Of a DNA stretch of 64,000 bases, positions 36,105 to 43,829 are shown one piece after another. This stretch comes from DAOLCO01 sp964612555 (lineage in GTDB: Bacteria > Bdellovibrionota_C > UBA2361 > SZUA-149 > DAOLCO01): contig CAZTBW010000005.1 of the NCBI GenBank assembly GCA_964612555.1, positions 1-64,000 of the forward strand, in the 5' to 3' direction. Within the stretch, counting starts at the first letter, position 1, and every line of letters begins with the position of its first letter. A model generated the notes under the pieces. The model worked only from the letters and a program-made list of their open reading frames with translations. It did no database searches and had not been told where the DNA came from. The translations under genes were made by a program, and so were the position numbers.

Positions 36105-37550
36105 TTACCCGACACTTCCTTCCAGATTGATAGCAAGAAGCTGGCGTGCCTCAATAGCAAACTCCATGGGAAGTTCTTTAAATACTTCTTTACAGAACCC
36201 ATGAACAATCATGGACACTGCATCCTCAGTGCTGATTCCTCTCTGGTTACAGTAAAAAAGCTGATCTTCTCCAATTTTTGATGTGGTTGCTTCGTGCTCT
36301 ACCTTTGCGGTCGGATTCTTAACTTCGATATAGGGAAAGGTATGCGCCCCACAGGTGCTGCCTATCAGCATTGAATCGCATTGAGAGAAGTTTCTTGCAC
36401 CTTCTGCTCCTTTCATAATCTTCACAAGTCCCCGATATGAGTTCTCCCCTCTACCGGCTGAAATTCCCTTTGAGACAATGGTACTCTTGGTGTTTTTCCC
36501 GATATGAATCATCTTGGTACCGGTATCAGCCTGCTGTTTCTTTGAGGTCAATGCCACCGAATAAAATTCACCGACAGAATTATCCCCCTTCAAGATACAA
36601 CTTGGATATTTCCAAGTAATTGAAGAACCGGTTTCTACCTGTGTCCAGGAAATTTTGGAGTTCTTTCCCGCACAGAGACCTCGCTTGGTAACAAAATTGT
36701 AGATTCCCCCTTTCCCTTCTTCATCTCCCGGATACCAGTTCTGAATGGTCGAATATTTTATTGTCGCATTTTCCATGGCTACAAGTTCAACCACCGCGGC
36801 ATGTAACTGATTTTCATCCCGTTTGGGTGCGGTACAGCCTTCAAGATAACTTACATAGCTCCCCTCATCGGCAATTATCAAGGTACGTTCAAACTGCCCT
36901 GTATTCTGGGCATTTATACGAAAATACGTTGAGAGCTCCAGCGGACATCTCACCCCTTTTGGAATGTAGACAAAAGAGCCATCGGTAAATACTGCCGAGT
37001 TAAGACAACTGAAAAAGTTATCGGTATGGGGAACAACGCTTCCCAGATATTTTTTAACAAGCTCCGGATGTTCTCTGATAGCTTCACTTATTGAACAAAA
37101 AATGATTCCATGTTTTTCAAGTTCTTCCTTGTACGTGGTAGCTACTGACACACTATCAAACACCGCATCAACTGCCACTCCTGCAAGGCGTTTCTGCTCT
37201 TCAAGAGGAATGCCAAGCTTTTCATATGTTCTCAAAAGTTCAGGGTCAACCTCATCAAGACTTTTATATTTGGGCATATTCTTGGGTGCGCTGTAGTACA
37301 CCACATCCTGATAATTTATTGGCGGATAATTAATGAAAGCCCATTCAGGTTCCTGCATTTCCTGCCACTTTTTATAGGCGTTAAGTCGCCACTCCAGCAT
37401 GAACTCAGGCTCGTCCTTTTTTTTGGAAATAAACGCTATTACTTCTTCATTCAGCCCGGGAGGCAGACTGTCAGATTCAATATCAGTGACAAACCCCCAC
37501 CTGTATTCTCTTTTTGCATAATCCTCGAGTAACTGAGTATCAGTATCCAA
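36105..37550 (-). CDS. sufB: Fe-S cluster assembly scaffold SufB
   Basis: 481 residues, full length. Motifs: KFVSVATTYKEEL-type region (VSVATTYKEELEKHGIIFCS), FFSCLNSAVFTDGSFVYIPKG, ADEGSYVSYLEGCTAPKRDENQLHAAVVELV (parts quoted), QNWYPGDEEGKGG and HEATTSKIGEDQLFYCNQRG. The Cys in YLEGC is the likely sulfur acceptor. Start is TTG at 37550, fixed by AGGAGGAG about five bases upstream. sufA, sufS and sufE are not in the window. Confidence 0.96.
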   Translation of the reverse strand: MDTDTQLLEDYAKREYRWGFVTDIESDSLPPGLNEEVIAFISKKKDEPEFMLEWRLNAYKKWQEMQEPEWAFINYPPINYQDVVYYSAPKNMPKYKSLDEVDPELLRTYEKLGIPLEEQKRLAGVAVDAVFDSVSVATTYKEELEKHGIIFCSISEAIREHPELVKKYLGSVVPHTDNFFSCLNSAVFTDGSFVYIPKGVRCPLELSTYFRINAQNTGQFERTLIIADEGSYVSYLEGCTAPKRDENQLHAAVVELVAMENATIKYSTIQNWYPGDEEGKGGIYNFVTKRGLCAGKNSKISWTQVETGSSITWKYPSCILKGDNSVGEFYSVALTSKKQQADTGTKMIHIGKNTKSTIVSKGISAGRGENSYRGLVKIMKGAEGARNFSQCDSMLIGSTCGAHTFPYIEVKNPTAKVEHEATTSKIGEDQLFYCNQRGISTEDAVSMIVHGFCKEVFKELPMEFAIEARQLLAINLEGSVG

Positions 37551-37578
37551 AAGCTCCTCCTAAAAACAATAGTGTAAG

Positions 37579-37642
37579 TTACTAATTAGTTTAGTAATTT
37601 TAGGTATGAAATATTAAATATTAATATTTAATTAGTAATTAA
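37579..37642. promoter_or_regulatory. Three overlapping AT-rich palindromes upstream of suf operon
   Basis: TTACTAA-N5-TTAGTAA at 37579-37597, a perfect 20-bp palindrome ATTAAATATTAATATTTAAT at 37613-37632, and TTAATTA-G-TAATTAA at 37628-37642. They lie 30-90 bases upstream of sufB and are shared with a divergent gene. Such a site is where an Rrf2/IscR, Fur or similar iron regulator would bind, but none matches a consensus I can vouch for. Confidence 0.5.
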
Positions 37643-37735
37643 ACTATATATCAATCAGAATAATTTGAAAAGAGCTGCGGGGACGATCTATTTCTATCTA
37701 TTCTCATACCGGCAGCTTGATGTTAGTATGCGCAA

Positions 37736-38296
37736 ATGAACAAAATCACTGATAATTTTCCTAAAAATATGCTATGCGCCTTGGCGCTATTTCTTTCATC
37801 GTGTGTTGCTGCTGTGGGTTCTTCCATAGAAGTGCCTGATGTCCCTGCAGGGGATGCGGTATCTTTTGATGAAATGATCAATTCATCAGTAGCGCTTGGT
37901 TCTTTCAGAGATGTACGACAGGAGCCTGACCCTAACAGAATCAGCCCTGAGGGAGAGGTAACTTCCAGAGTGAAGGACGCATACGAAAAATCTCTGACTA
38001 AAAGAGGAACCCGGATTTCGGATTCCGCTCCTGTGGTGGTTCACGCAGAGATAAGAAACTGGTACGCCATAACAAAAGGCACGGGAGAGGTTGAGAGTGA
38101 AGCATCTGTTTACATAGAGGTTCATTCAAAAGACAGTAACAGAATTTTCAGCGCGCTCTATCACGGGTCTCGTGCCAGCACATTTCCTCTTGTCACGGCA
38201 CAGGACATAAGTGATTCACTGGGACTTGCCATGGCGCAGGCAATCGATCAGTCTTTATATGACCAGGCAATGAGGGCAGTACTCAGTACAAGATAA
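37736..38296 (+). CDS. Lipoprotein with unknown beta-rich domain
   Basis: 186 residues; signal peptide with lipobox LSSC (about residue 23). The mature part (SVALGSFRDVRQEPDP, VVVHAEIRNWYAIT, EASVYIEVHS, IFSALYHGSR) alternates strands and resembles YajG-like or DUF4410-like lipoproteins in outline, without a clear match. No SD is evident. Divergent from sufB. Ends at a strong hairpin. Confidence 0.65.
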   Translation: MNKITDNFPKNMLCALALFLSSCVAAVGSSIEVPDVPAGDAVSFDEMINSSVALGSFRDVRQEPDPNRISPEGEVTSRVKDAYEKSLTKRGTRISDSAPVVVHAEIRNWYAITKGTGEVESEASVYIEVHSKDSNRIFSALYHGSRASTFPLVTAQDISDSLGLAMAQAIDQSLYDQAMRAVLSTR

Positions 38297-38299
38297 TAT

Positions 38300-38351
38300 T
38301 TTCGGGCAGGGCACCTTCGGCAGGCTCAGAGTAGACAAACCCTGCCCGAAA
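38300..38351. terminator. Bidirectional hairpin with REP-like loop
   Basis: Perfect 12-bp arms TTTCGGGCAGGG (38300-38311) and CCCTGCCCGAAA (38340-38351) between two convergent genes. The 28-base loop contains CCTTCGGCAGGCTCAGAG, which matches the REP-like 19-mer next to the flagellin gene (42698-42716, read in reverse) at 15 of 18 positions. Confidence 0.6.
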
Positions 38352-38357
38352 CGATCC

Positions 38358-39134
38358 TTACTTCCTGCAATAATCAAGAAGTTTCCATCTGAGATTAAGC
38401 GAAGCTTCTTTCAGCGTACTGAATTCAAGCTCTTCCTTCCACTCAACTATCGCTTGTTTAAAGTAAGCAAGAAAGGGGTCTGTGGTATGATCTTTTGAGA
38501 GAATCGAAACCAGAATCTTCTCCAGTTTTGAGCGGGGGGTTTGCTGCATACTAGAACAAAACCTCTCAATACTTTCTTCAGTCTCCTCAAGCACAAAATC
38601 AGGATGAAGCCCCTTATAAACATTTTCTGATAAGGAATTGAGAATTTTCCAGTCTCCGTTCCGCATGATTTCAATTCTACCATCATCATTTAACCTGATA
38701 CCAGGCAAGACACTCCCCCGGTTTGCTATGATTATTCCCCTGACAATACTTTCAAAATAATTCAGCTTTGAGGTAGGCACTGTACAGACAGAATCTGCTC
38801 CGGAAAATAAATCAACATCAACCCCTTCTTTTGCAAGTACGATAATTGCACAATCTTCAGAAAAACTTGCTGAGCGAATTTCATCAATATACGCCTGGGC
38901 TACCTCAGAGCGAATAGAGGGACCAATTATACATGCATCAAAGCCCCTGCCAGAAATTGACTTTACTCCATCGGGCATAGACTTGGCGATCTCGATATTT
39001 TCAAAAACATCTGTTGCAACAATATTTTTTAAAATTTCATTTTTTGATCTATGGCTTGCATCAACAAGTAAACATAATGCAAGAGGTGGGAATTGGGGTA
39101 TCGTAACAGAATCAAGCTCTTTTTTTGAGGGCAT
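38358..39134 (-). CDS. Unknown protein, receiver-like N-terminal half
   Basis: 258 residues, no signal peptide. Residues about 17-130 alternate strands and helices as in a response-regulator receiver fold (LALCLLVDASHRSKNEIL, FDACIIGPSI, CAIIVLAKEGVDVDLF, SVCTVPTSKL), but the phosphoacceptor Asp and Lys are not convincing. The C-terminal half is helical with charged residues. It may be a pseudo-receiver regulator; function unknown. Confidence 0.55.
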   Translation of the reverse strand: MPSKKELDSVTIPQFPPLALCLLVDASHRSKNEILKNIVATDVFENIEIAKSMPDGVKSISGRGFDACIIGPSIRSEVAQAYIDEIRSASFSEDCAIIVLAKEGVDVDLFSGADSVCTVPTSKLNYFESIVRGIIIANRGSVLPGIRLNDDGRIEIMRNGDWKILNSLSENVYKGLHPDFVLEETEESIERFCSSMQQTPRSKLEKILVSILSKDHTTDPFLAYFKQAIVEWKEELEFSTLKEASLNLRWKLLDYCRK

Positions 39135-39210
39135 ACAAATATAGGATACAGAGGAAACACAAGATTTTTAACGTGCTCAATCTATATCAAATGCTTATTT
39201 ACTGAAAGTT

Positions 39211-40446
39211 TTATTGATCAAAATCCCAGGGAGGAAAGGGATCATTCATTTTTTGCCACTGTGACTCTCCCCATGAAAGCTCATCATCGGTAAGTAAACA
39301 TGCATTCAACTTATGTGTCATTGCATCTTTATCAAAGCCTCTCCCAATAATTACGAACTCTTGTCTGCGATCTCCATACTTATGTTCACCAGATTCGAGC
39401 TGTTTTTTAAGTCTGTTTCTTGTTGTTTCATCAAATTCAAACCATTCCTCTTCTGGAACTGCTGAAATCCATCTCCCGGCAGGTTCCAGCTTGCAACTGC
39501 TTCCAGCCTGAGACCACATACAGCCGTAGTCATTTCTGCTGGCAAGCCACATATATCCTTTTGAACGAATCACCTGCTTCCAGTCATCGGTGTTCATATA
39601 CTCAAGAAGACGCTCAGGGTGAAACGGACGATACTCCTTGTATACAAAACTCTGAATGCCATACTCCTCTGTTTCCGGTACGTGTTCGTCATTCAGTTCT
39701 TTGAGCCATGCAGGTGAATTAATTAATTTTTCAAAATTAAAAAGCCCCGTATACAGAAGTTCTTTCAAGGGAACTTTGCCATATTCCGCAAAATAAAGTT
39801 TTGCATCAACATTAAGCGCCTTGATAATAGCTACAACTTCATCAAGTACATCTTTCTCAATTAGATCAACCTTGTTAATAATGATAATATTGGCAAATTC
39901 AATCTGATCAACCAGTAAATCACCGATCGCCCTTTCATCCCCTTCCCCACCCGCAAGATTCCTGTCACTCAAATCATCGTATGAGTGATAATCATTCAGA
40001 AAATTTGAAGCATCAACAAGTGTTATCAATGAATCCAGAGCACTCACCTTCTCAAGACTGACCCCACGTTCATCAACAAAGGTAAAAGTCTGTGCCACAG
40101 GAAGCGGCTCCGAAATCCCGCTGGATTCAATAAAGAGATAATCATACTTCCCCTCCCTCGCCAGAAGAGAAACCTGTTCAAGAAGATCCTCACGAAGTGT
40201 GCAGCAGATACACCCATTAGTCATCTCAACCAGTTTTTCTTCCGAATAATCAAGCTTCGCATCCCCCTTCTTTATCAAATCCGCATCAATATTGATCTCA
40301 CTCATATCATTAACAATAACCGCCACCTTCAAATCCTCACGATTCTCAAGCATATGTTTCAACAAAGTAGTTTTCCCACTCCCAAGAAAACCCGAAAGCA
40401 CACTCACCGGCAGTTTATTTTGCGACTTAATTTGTAGAAAACTCAT
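39211..40446 (-). CDS. CobW-family zinc GTPase metallochaperone
   Basis: 411 residues. G3E GTPase: P-loop LSGFLGSGKTTLLKHML, metal motif GCICCTLREDLL, switch ESSGISEPLPVAQTF, guanine motif INKVDL, then the C-terminal CobW domain with HPERLLEYMNTDD. The CxCC motif and domain pair match the zinc-related (ZigA/YeiR/ZNG1-like) branch rather than cobalamin CobW. No Zur box could be confirmed. Stand-alone gene, with a gene-free gap of about 150 bases before the flagellin. Confidence 0.85.
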   Translation of the reverse strand: MSFLQIKSQNKLPVSVLSGFLGSGKTTLLKHMLENREDLKVAVIVNDMSEINIDADLIKKGDAKLDYSEEKLVEMTNGCICCTLREDLLEQVSLLAREGKYDYLFIESSGISEPLPVAQTFTFVDERGVSLEKVSALDSLITLVDASNFLNDYHSYDDLSDRNLAGGEGDERAIGDLLVDQIEFANIIIINKVDLIEKDVLDEVVAIIKALNVDAKLYFAEYGKVPLKELLYTGLFNFEKLINSPAWLKELNDEHVPETEEYGIQSFVYKEYRPFHPERLLEYMNTDDWKQVIRSKGYMWLASRNDYGCMWSQAGSSCKLEPAGRWISAVPEEEWFEFDETTRNRLKKQLESGEHKYGDRRQEFVIIGRGFDKDAMTHKLNACLLTDDELSWGESQWQKMNDPFPPWDFDQ

Positions 40447-40600
40447 ACCTTATCCAACCCATAAATTAATTTTAAGCCCCTAAATACTTCCTTAATGCCA
40501 TATTTTTGCAATAAAGACAAGGGTAGATCAATTCCTGAGATTACTCACCTTTAGCTACCCCACATCAAACTTAGGGGGGGGGCTGCGAGTAATGGTACGC

Positions 40601-42658
40601 TTAAATATCCTGTAATAGCGTAAGTACTAATTCTGTTTGCAAGTTTGCCTGAGCAAGAACAGCAGCACCTGACTGTTGAAGAATCTGATTTGTCACAAGC
40701 CTCGCAGATTCTTCTGCAACATCCGTATCAATAATCTGTGATGCTGCACTTGCAAGGTTCTGGGTAATAGTTGAAAGGTTTGAAATTGCAGTATCGATTC
40801 TTGAGCTTGATGCACCAATACCTGAACGGGCAAGGTTTAGAGTTTCAAGCCGTTGCTTTGAAAGTGCGAGCGTAACGCGTGCACTTGTCTGGTTTGAAAC
40901 AACCATACCGGCTAGTTCATCAACTCCGGTTTTTGAAAGATCACGCATGAAAATATCTGATAGTCCGTTTGTATCACCTGCAATCAGATTACTGGAATCA
41001 GTGTGGAAAAATACTTTACTACCATCTGCAGAAATGAAACTCGCTTTAATAGGGGGAGAAGCCCCATTATTTGCATCGGCTGCACCATCCGCAGATCTAC
41101 TCACAAGTTCCATTTCTCCTGTTAATAAATCTTTTCGATAAATTTGCCATCCACTTACCCCTGCAGTAAAATTTGCATTACCAGCTATTGAAAGATACCT
41201 CCCATCTGCACTCAAGGAATAAAGATAACTATTCCCACTCCCCTGTATACCATCCTTATTGCTACTACCTAAACGTAATTCTCCTGTTTGAACATCCTTT
41301 ACGTAAATCTGCCATCCGCTCACTCCGGTAAGCAGATTTGTTGAATCCGAGGCAAATGCAATATAGCGACCATCTGCACTAAGCGTCCCGGTTCCATTAT
41401 TATCCCCATTTCCCTGTACTCCACTTTGATTACCACTTACCAGTTGTAATGCCCCAGTATGTAAATCCTTCATATAGAGCTGATCAGTACCTACTCCAGG
41501 GAGAAGATTGGTAGCAAATGATCGAAACAGAAGATAGCGTCCATCTGCACTCAGAGTAGTACCACTATTACTGCTATCATTGCCCTGTACACCATCTTGG
41601 GTACTGCTTGCCAGATGTAATTTTCCGGTGTGAAGATCCTTAACATAAATCTGTCCCGAATTTACTCCAGGGAGAAAATTCGTAGAATGTGATCGAAATG
41701 CAACATATCGTCCATCTGCACTTATATTACCTCCAGCGCTCAATCCATTTCCCTGTACACCATCCTCATTGCTGCTTGCCAGATGTAATTCTCCTGTTTG
41801 CAAGTCTTTAACATAGATATTGTCTCCGCTTACTCCAGGAAGGAGGTTACTGGAGTTTGAAAAAAATACCATATAGCGTCCATCTGCGCTAAGACTCCCT
41901 TGAGAGCTATATCCATTCCCCTGCACTCCGTCGCTGGTACTACTTGCAAGTACTAACTCTCCTGTTTCCAGATTTTTAACATATGCCTGCTCACCACTTA
42001 CCCCGGAAATAAGGTTAGTAGAGTTGGACCTGAATGAAAGAAAACGTCCATCTGCGCTTACAGAGCCCATAGTGTTTTGTCCATTTGACTGTCCACCACT
42101 GCTACTGGTACTTACCCGTATCGTCTCACCCGCAGAATATAAGCCAAAAGCATCATTTAAAAGCGCATTTCCGACTTGTACCGCCAGTCCCCCTGCGGCT
42201 CTATATCCGCCCTGTAAATTAACAAGTGTATTAGCACCCGTCAGCAATTGCATCCCGTTAAACTTAGTGCTTTTAATGATTCGGTTATACTCATTCTGTA
42301 AAGCGCTCACTTCATCTTGAAGCGGCTTTCTCTGAGTATTGCTCAAAGTCCCATTAGCACTCTGCTCTGATATCTCTTGAATACGAAACATAATATTCGT
42401 AAGCTCTGTAATGGCGCCTTCTGCTATATTCAGATAACTGATTCCATCATTCAAATTACGAATACCTTGAGTAAGAACTACTTTATCCATATTCAAAAGT
42501 GAAGATACAGATAAACCCGCTGCATCATCTGATGCGCGGTTGATTCTCATTCCACTTGAAAGTCTACTGAAAGAAGTTTCGAGGTTCTTACTCGTCTGAG
42601 TAAGATTTCTCTGTGCATTGAGAGATGCTACGTTCGTTGTAAGGGAGAGTCTACTCAT
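40601..42658 (-). CDS. fliC: Flagellin with predicted seven-bladed beta-propeller insert
   Basis: 685 residues. Residues 1-150 are the classical D0/D1 N-terminus (NAQRNLTQTSKNLETSFSRL, SGMRINRASDDAAGLSVS, GISYLNIAEGAITE) and about 580-685 the matching C-terminus (RLETLNLARSGIGASSSRID, IDTDVAEESARLVTNQILQQ). Between them, about 178-578, lie seven repeats of 56-60 residues, each with SADGR (at residues 201, 257, 313, 370, 427, 483, 543 (SADGS)), a 'F.S.STNLLPGVSG' turn, 'QIYVKDLQTGEL.LASS' strands and 'DGVQGNG'. That is the TolB/PD40 pattern, and GETIRVSTSS before repeat 1 could supply the Velcro strand. Filament formation is inferred from the ends. SD AAGGAGGT is seven bases upstream. Confidence 0.9.
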   Translation of the reverse strand: MSRLSLTTNVASLNAQRNLTQTSKNLETSFSRLSSGMRINRASDDAAGLSVSSLLNMDKVVLTQGIRNLNDGISYLNIAEGAITELTNIMFRIQEISEQSANGTLSNTQRKPLQDEVSALQNEYNRIIKSTKFNGMQLLTGANTLVNLQGGYRAAGGLAVQVGNALLNDAFGLYSAGETIRVSTSSSGGQSNGQNTMGSVSADGRFLSFRSNSTNLISGVSGEQAYVKNLETGELVLASSTSDGVQGNGYSSQGSLSADGRYMVFFSNSSNLLPGVSGDNIYVKDLQTGELHLASSNEDGVQGNGLSAGGNISADGRYVAFRSHSTNFLPGVNSGQIYVKDLHTGKLHLASSTQDGVQGNDSSNSGTTLSADGRYLLFRSFATNLLPGVGTDQLYMKDLHTGALQLVSGNQSGVQGNGDNNGTGTLSADGRYIAFASDSTNLLTGVSGWQIYVKDVQTGELRLGSSNKDGIQGSGNSYLYSLSADGRYLSIAGNANFTAGVSGWQIYRKDLLTGEMELVSRSADGAADANNGASPPIKASFISADGSKVFFHTDSSNLIAGDTNGLSDIFMRDLSKTGVDELAGMVVSNQTSARVTLALSKQRLETLNLARSGIGASSSRIDTAISNLSTITQNLASAASQIIDTDVAEESARLVTNQILQQSGAAVLAQANLQTELVLTLLQDI

Positions 42659-42669
42659 AAGAAGACCTC

Positions 42670-42697
42670 CTTGCAGCTACCTGCAGGTAGCTGCAAG
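42670..42697. promoter_or_regulatory. Perfect 28-nt palindrome overlapping flagellin SD
   Basis: CTTGCAGCTACCTG followed directly by CAGGTAGCTGCAAG, no mismatch and no loop. On the mRNA strand its last bases (AAG) are the start of the AAGGAGGT ribosome site. It could be a DNA operator or an mRNA fold limiting flagellin translation. Confidence 0.7.
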
Positions 42698-42716
42698 CCC
42701 TGAGCTTGTCGAAGGG
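42698..42716. repeat. REP-like 19-mer
   Basis: CCCTGAGCTTGTCGAAGGG, reverse complement CCCTTCGACAAGCTCAGGG, a dispersed repeat known from many bacterial genomes. A near-copy is in the loop of the hairpin at 38312-38339, and CCCTGAGCGGAGC next to the group II intron shares its core. Confidence 0.6.
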
Positions 42717-42821
42717 ACAGATTCAAGATGCACGGATAGCACCAGACGCACGCATCCTTTTGAAAAAACTGAATGAAGAATAACTTACTACTACTCATCC
42801 TTGTACTGCATACTTCTCTCT

Positions 42822-42845
42822 ACAAAACCATTTCCGTGGTTTTGT
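42822..42845. other. Hairpin in flagellin upstream region
   Basis: ACAAAACCA (42822-42830), loop TTTCCG, TGGTTTTGT (42837-42845). No T-run. It lies about 165 bases upstream of the flagellin start. The rest of the 42717-43035 gap is gene-free and AT-rich; I could not find a sigma-28 or sigma-54 promoter. Confidence 0.45.
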
Positions 42846-43035
42846 AATTCAAAAACCGCAAGCGTAACAAACACTTACAGCTTAAAAATCGACTTTTTTA
42901 GGATAAAACTTGAGGACTTGATAAGCATTTTTTAAGTAGCTGTATTTACTGAGAGTAATCGGAAGCACCCCCTTACCAAAATAGTATATATGACTATAAA
43001 AAACTGGCGAGGGGAAGGAAGAGAGGCATTCTATT

Positions 43036-43812
43036 TTATCTACGTTCAGCATATAAAATCTTTGCCAAGGAAAGGTCTCTAAGACTTGTCACTTTAATAT
43101 TCTCCGGAGGACTTTCAAGAACTTCAACTATGCCCCCTGCTTTCTCAAACACCGAAGCATCATCATACAATAGTTCATCTGATTCAGTTATTTTCAAAAA
43201 TGCTTCATACAGCGGAGCAAAAGGAAAAGTCTGAGGAGTTTGCGCCTCCCATAGTGTTTTTCTGTCAGGTGTACCGGAAATAATTCTTCCATCAGGAACC
43301 AGCTTTATGGTCGATGTTACCGGGTTTGCAAGTATCACTGCAATACCCGATACCGCTTTTTTAACACTCTCTTTAATCAGCTCACTTGAAGCAAAAGGAC
43401 GAGCAGCATCATGAACAGTAACAACACTCGGTTCATCAGAAACAATTTCAGTAAGCGCTTTCTTCACCGAATGAAATCGAGTCTCACCACCCTCGATAAC
43501 CTCCAGACGCTCCCAGACAGTAACCTCTTTTGCGACTTTCCTTACATCCTCAATAAGTTCTCTCTGAGTCGATATGCAAAGATTCCTTATCCCGGCACCT
43601 GAAAGACGCTTAAGGGATTCATGGAGCACACTCCGACCTTCAGAAAGTTCAAGAAATATTTTTGAAGTAAATCGCCCGGCTACAGATTCACCCGGGGTTC
43701 CTCCCCCAGATTCAGCTAATGAACGTCTCATCCTGCTACTACTCCCGGCAGCAGGCACCACCGCCCATACCTTTGAGACATCAAGAGGCGAATCGGAATG
43801 TAAAACACTCAT
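43036..43812 (-). CDS. ispD: 2-C-methyl-D-erythritol 4-phosphate cytidylyltransferase
   Basis: 258 residues. Second cytosolic step of the MEP isoprenoid pathway, CTP + MEP to CDP-ME. Motifs: VPAAGSSSRM, VTVHDAARPF, VTSTIKLVPDGRI, LWEAQTPQTF, YDDASVFEKAGG. The glycine-rich nucleotide loop is followed by an unusual insert of about 20 residues rich in Gly/Ser (SLAESGGGTPGESVAGRF) before KIFLEL, which replaces the usual PK-Q-YL. It starts 18 bases after carD, a common arrangement in deltaproteobacteria. Confidence 0.92.
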   Translation of the reverse strand: MSVLHSDSPLDVSKVWAVVPAAGSSSRMRRSLAESGGGTPGESVAGRFTSKIFLELSEGRSVLHESLKRLSGAGIRNLCISTQRELIEDVRKVAKEVTVWERLEVIEGGETRFHSVKKALTEIVSDEPSVVTVHDAARPFASSELIKESVKKAVSGIAVILANPVTSTIKLVPDGRIISGTPDRKTLWEAQTPQTFPFAPLYEAFLKITESDELLYDDASVFEKAGGIVEVLESPPENIKVTSLRDLSLAKILYAERR

Positions 43813-43829
43813 GTGAGATATTCAGAAAA

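Noticed and set aside
40925..42127. Repeats that might be read as a CRISPR or DNA tandem array
   Set aside because: They are diverged protein repeats of about 168 bases in one open frame, not short identical repeats with spacers. No CRISPR array was seen in the window.
40947..42320. Plus-strand frames opposite the flagellin
   Set aside because: They follow from the strong codon pattern of the repeats on the other strand and lack starts and family features.
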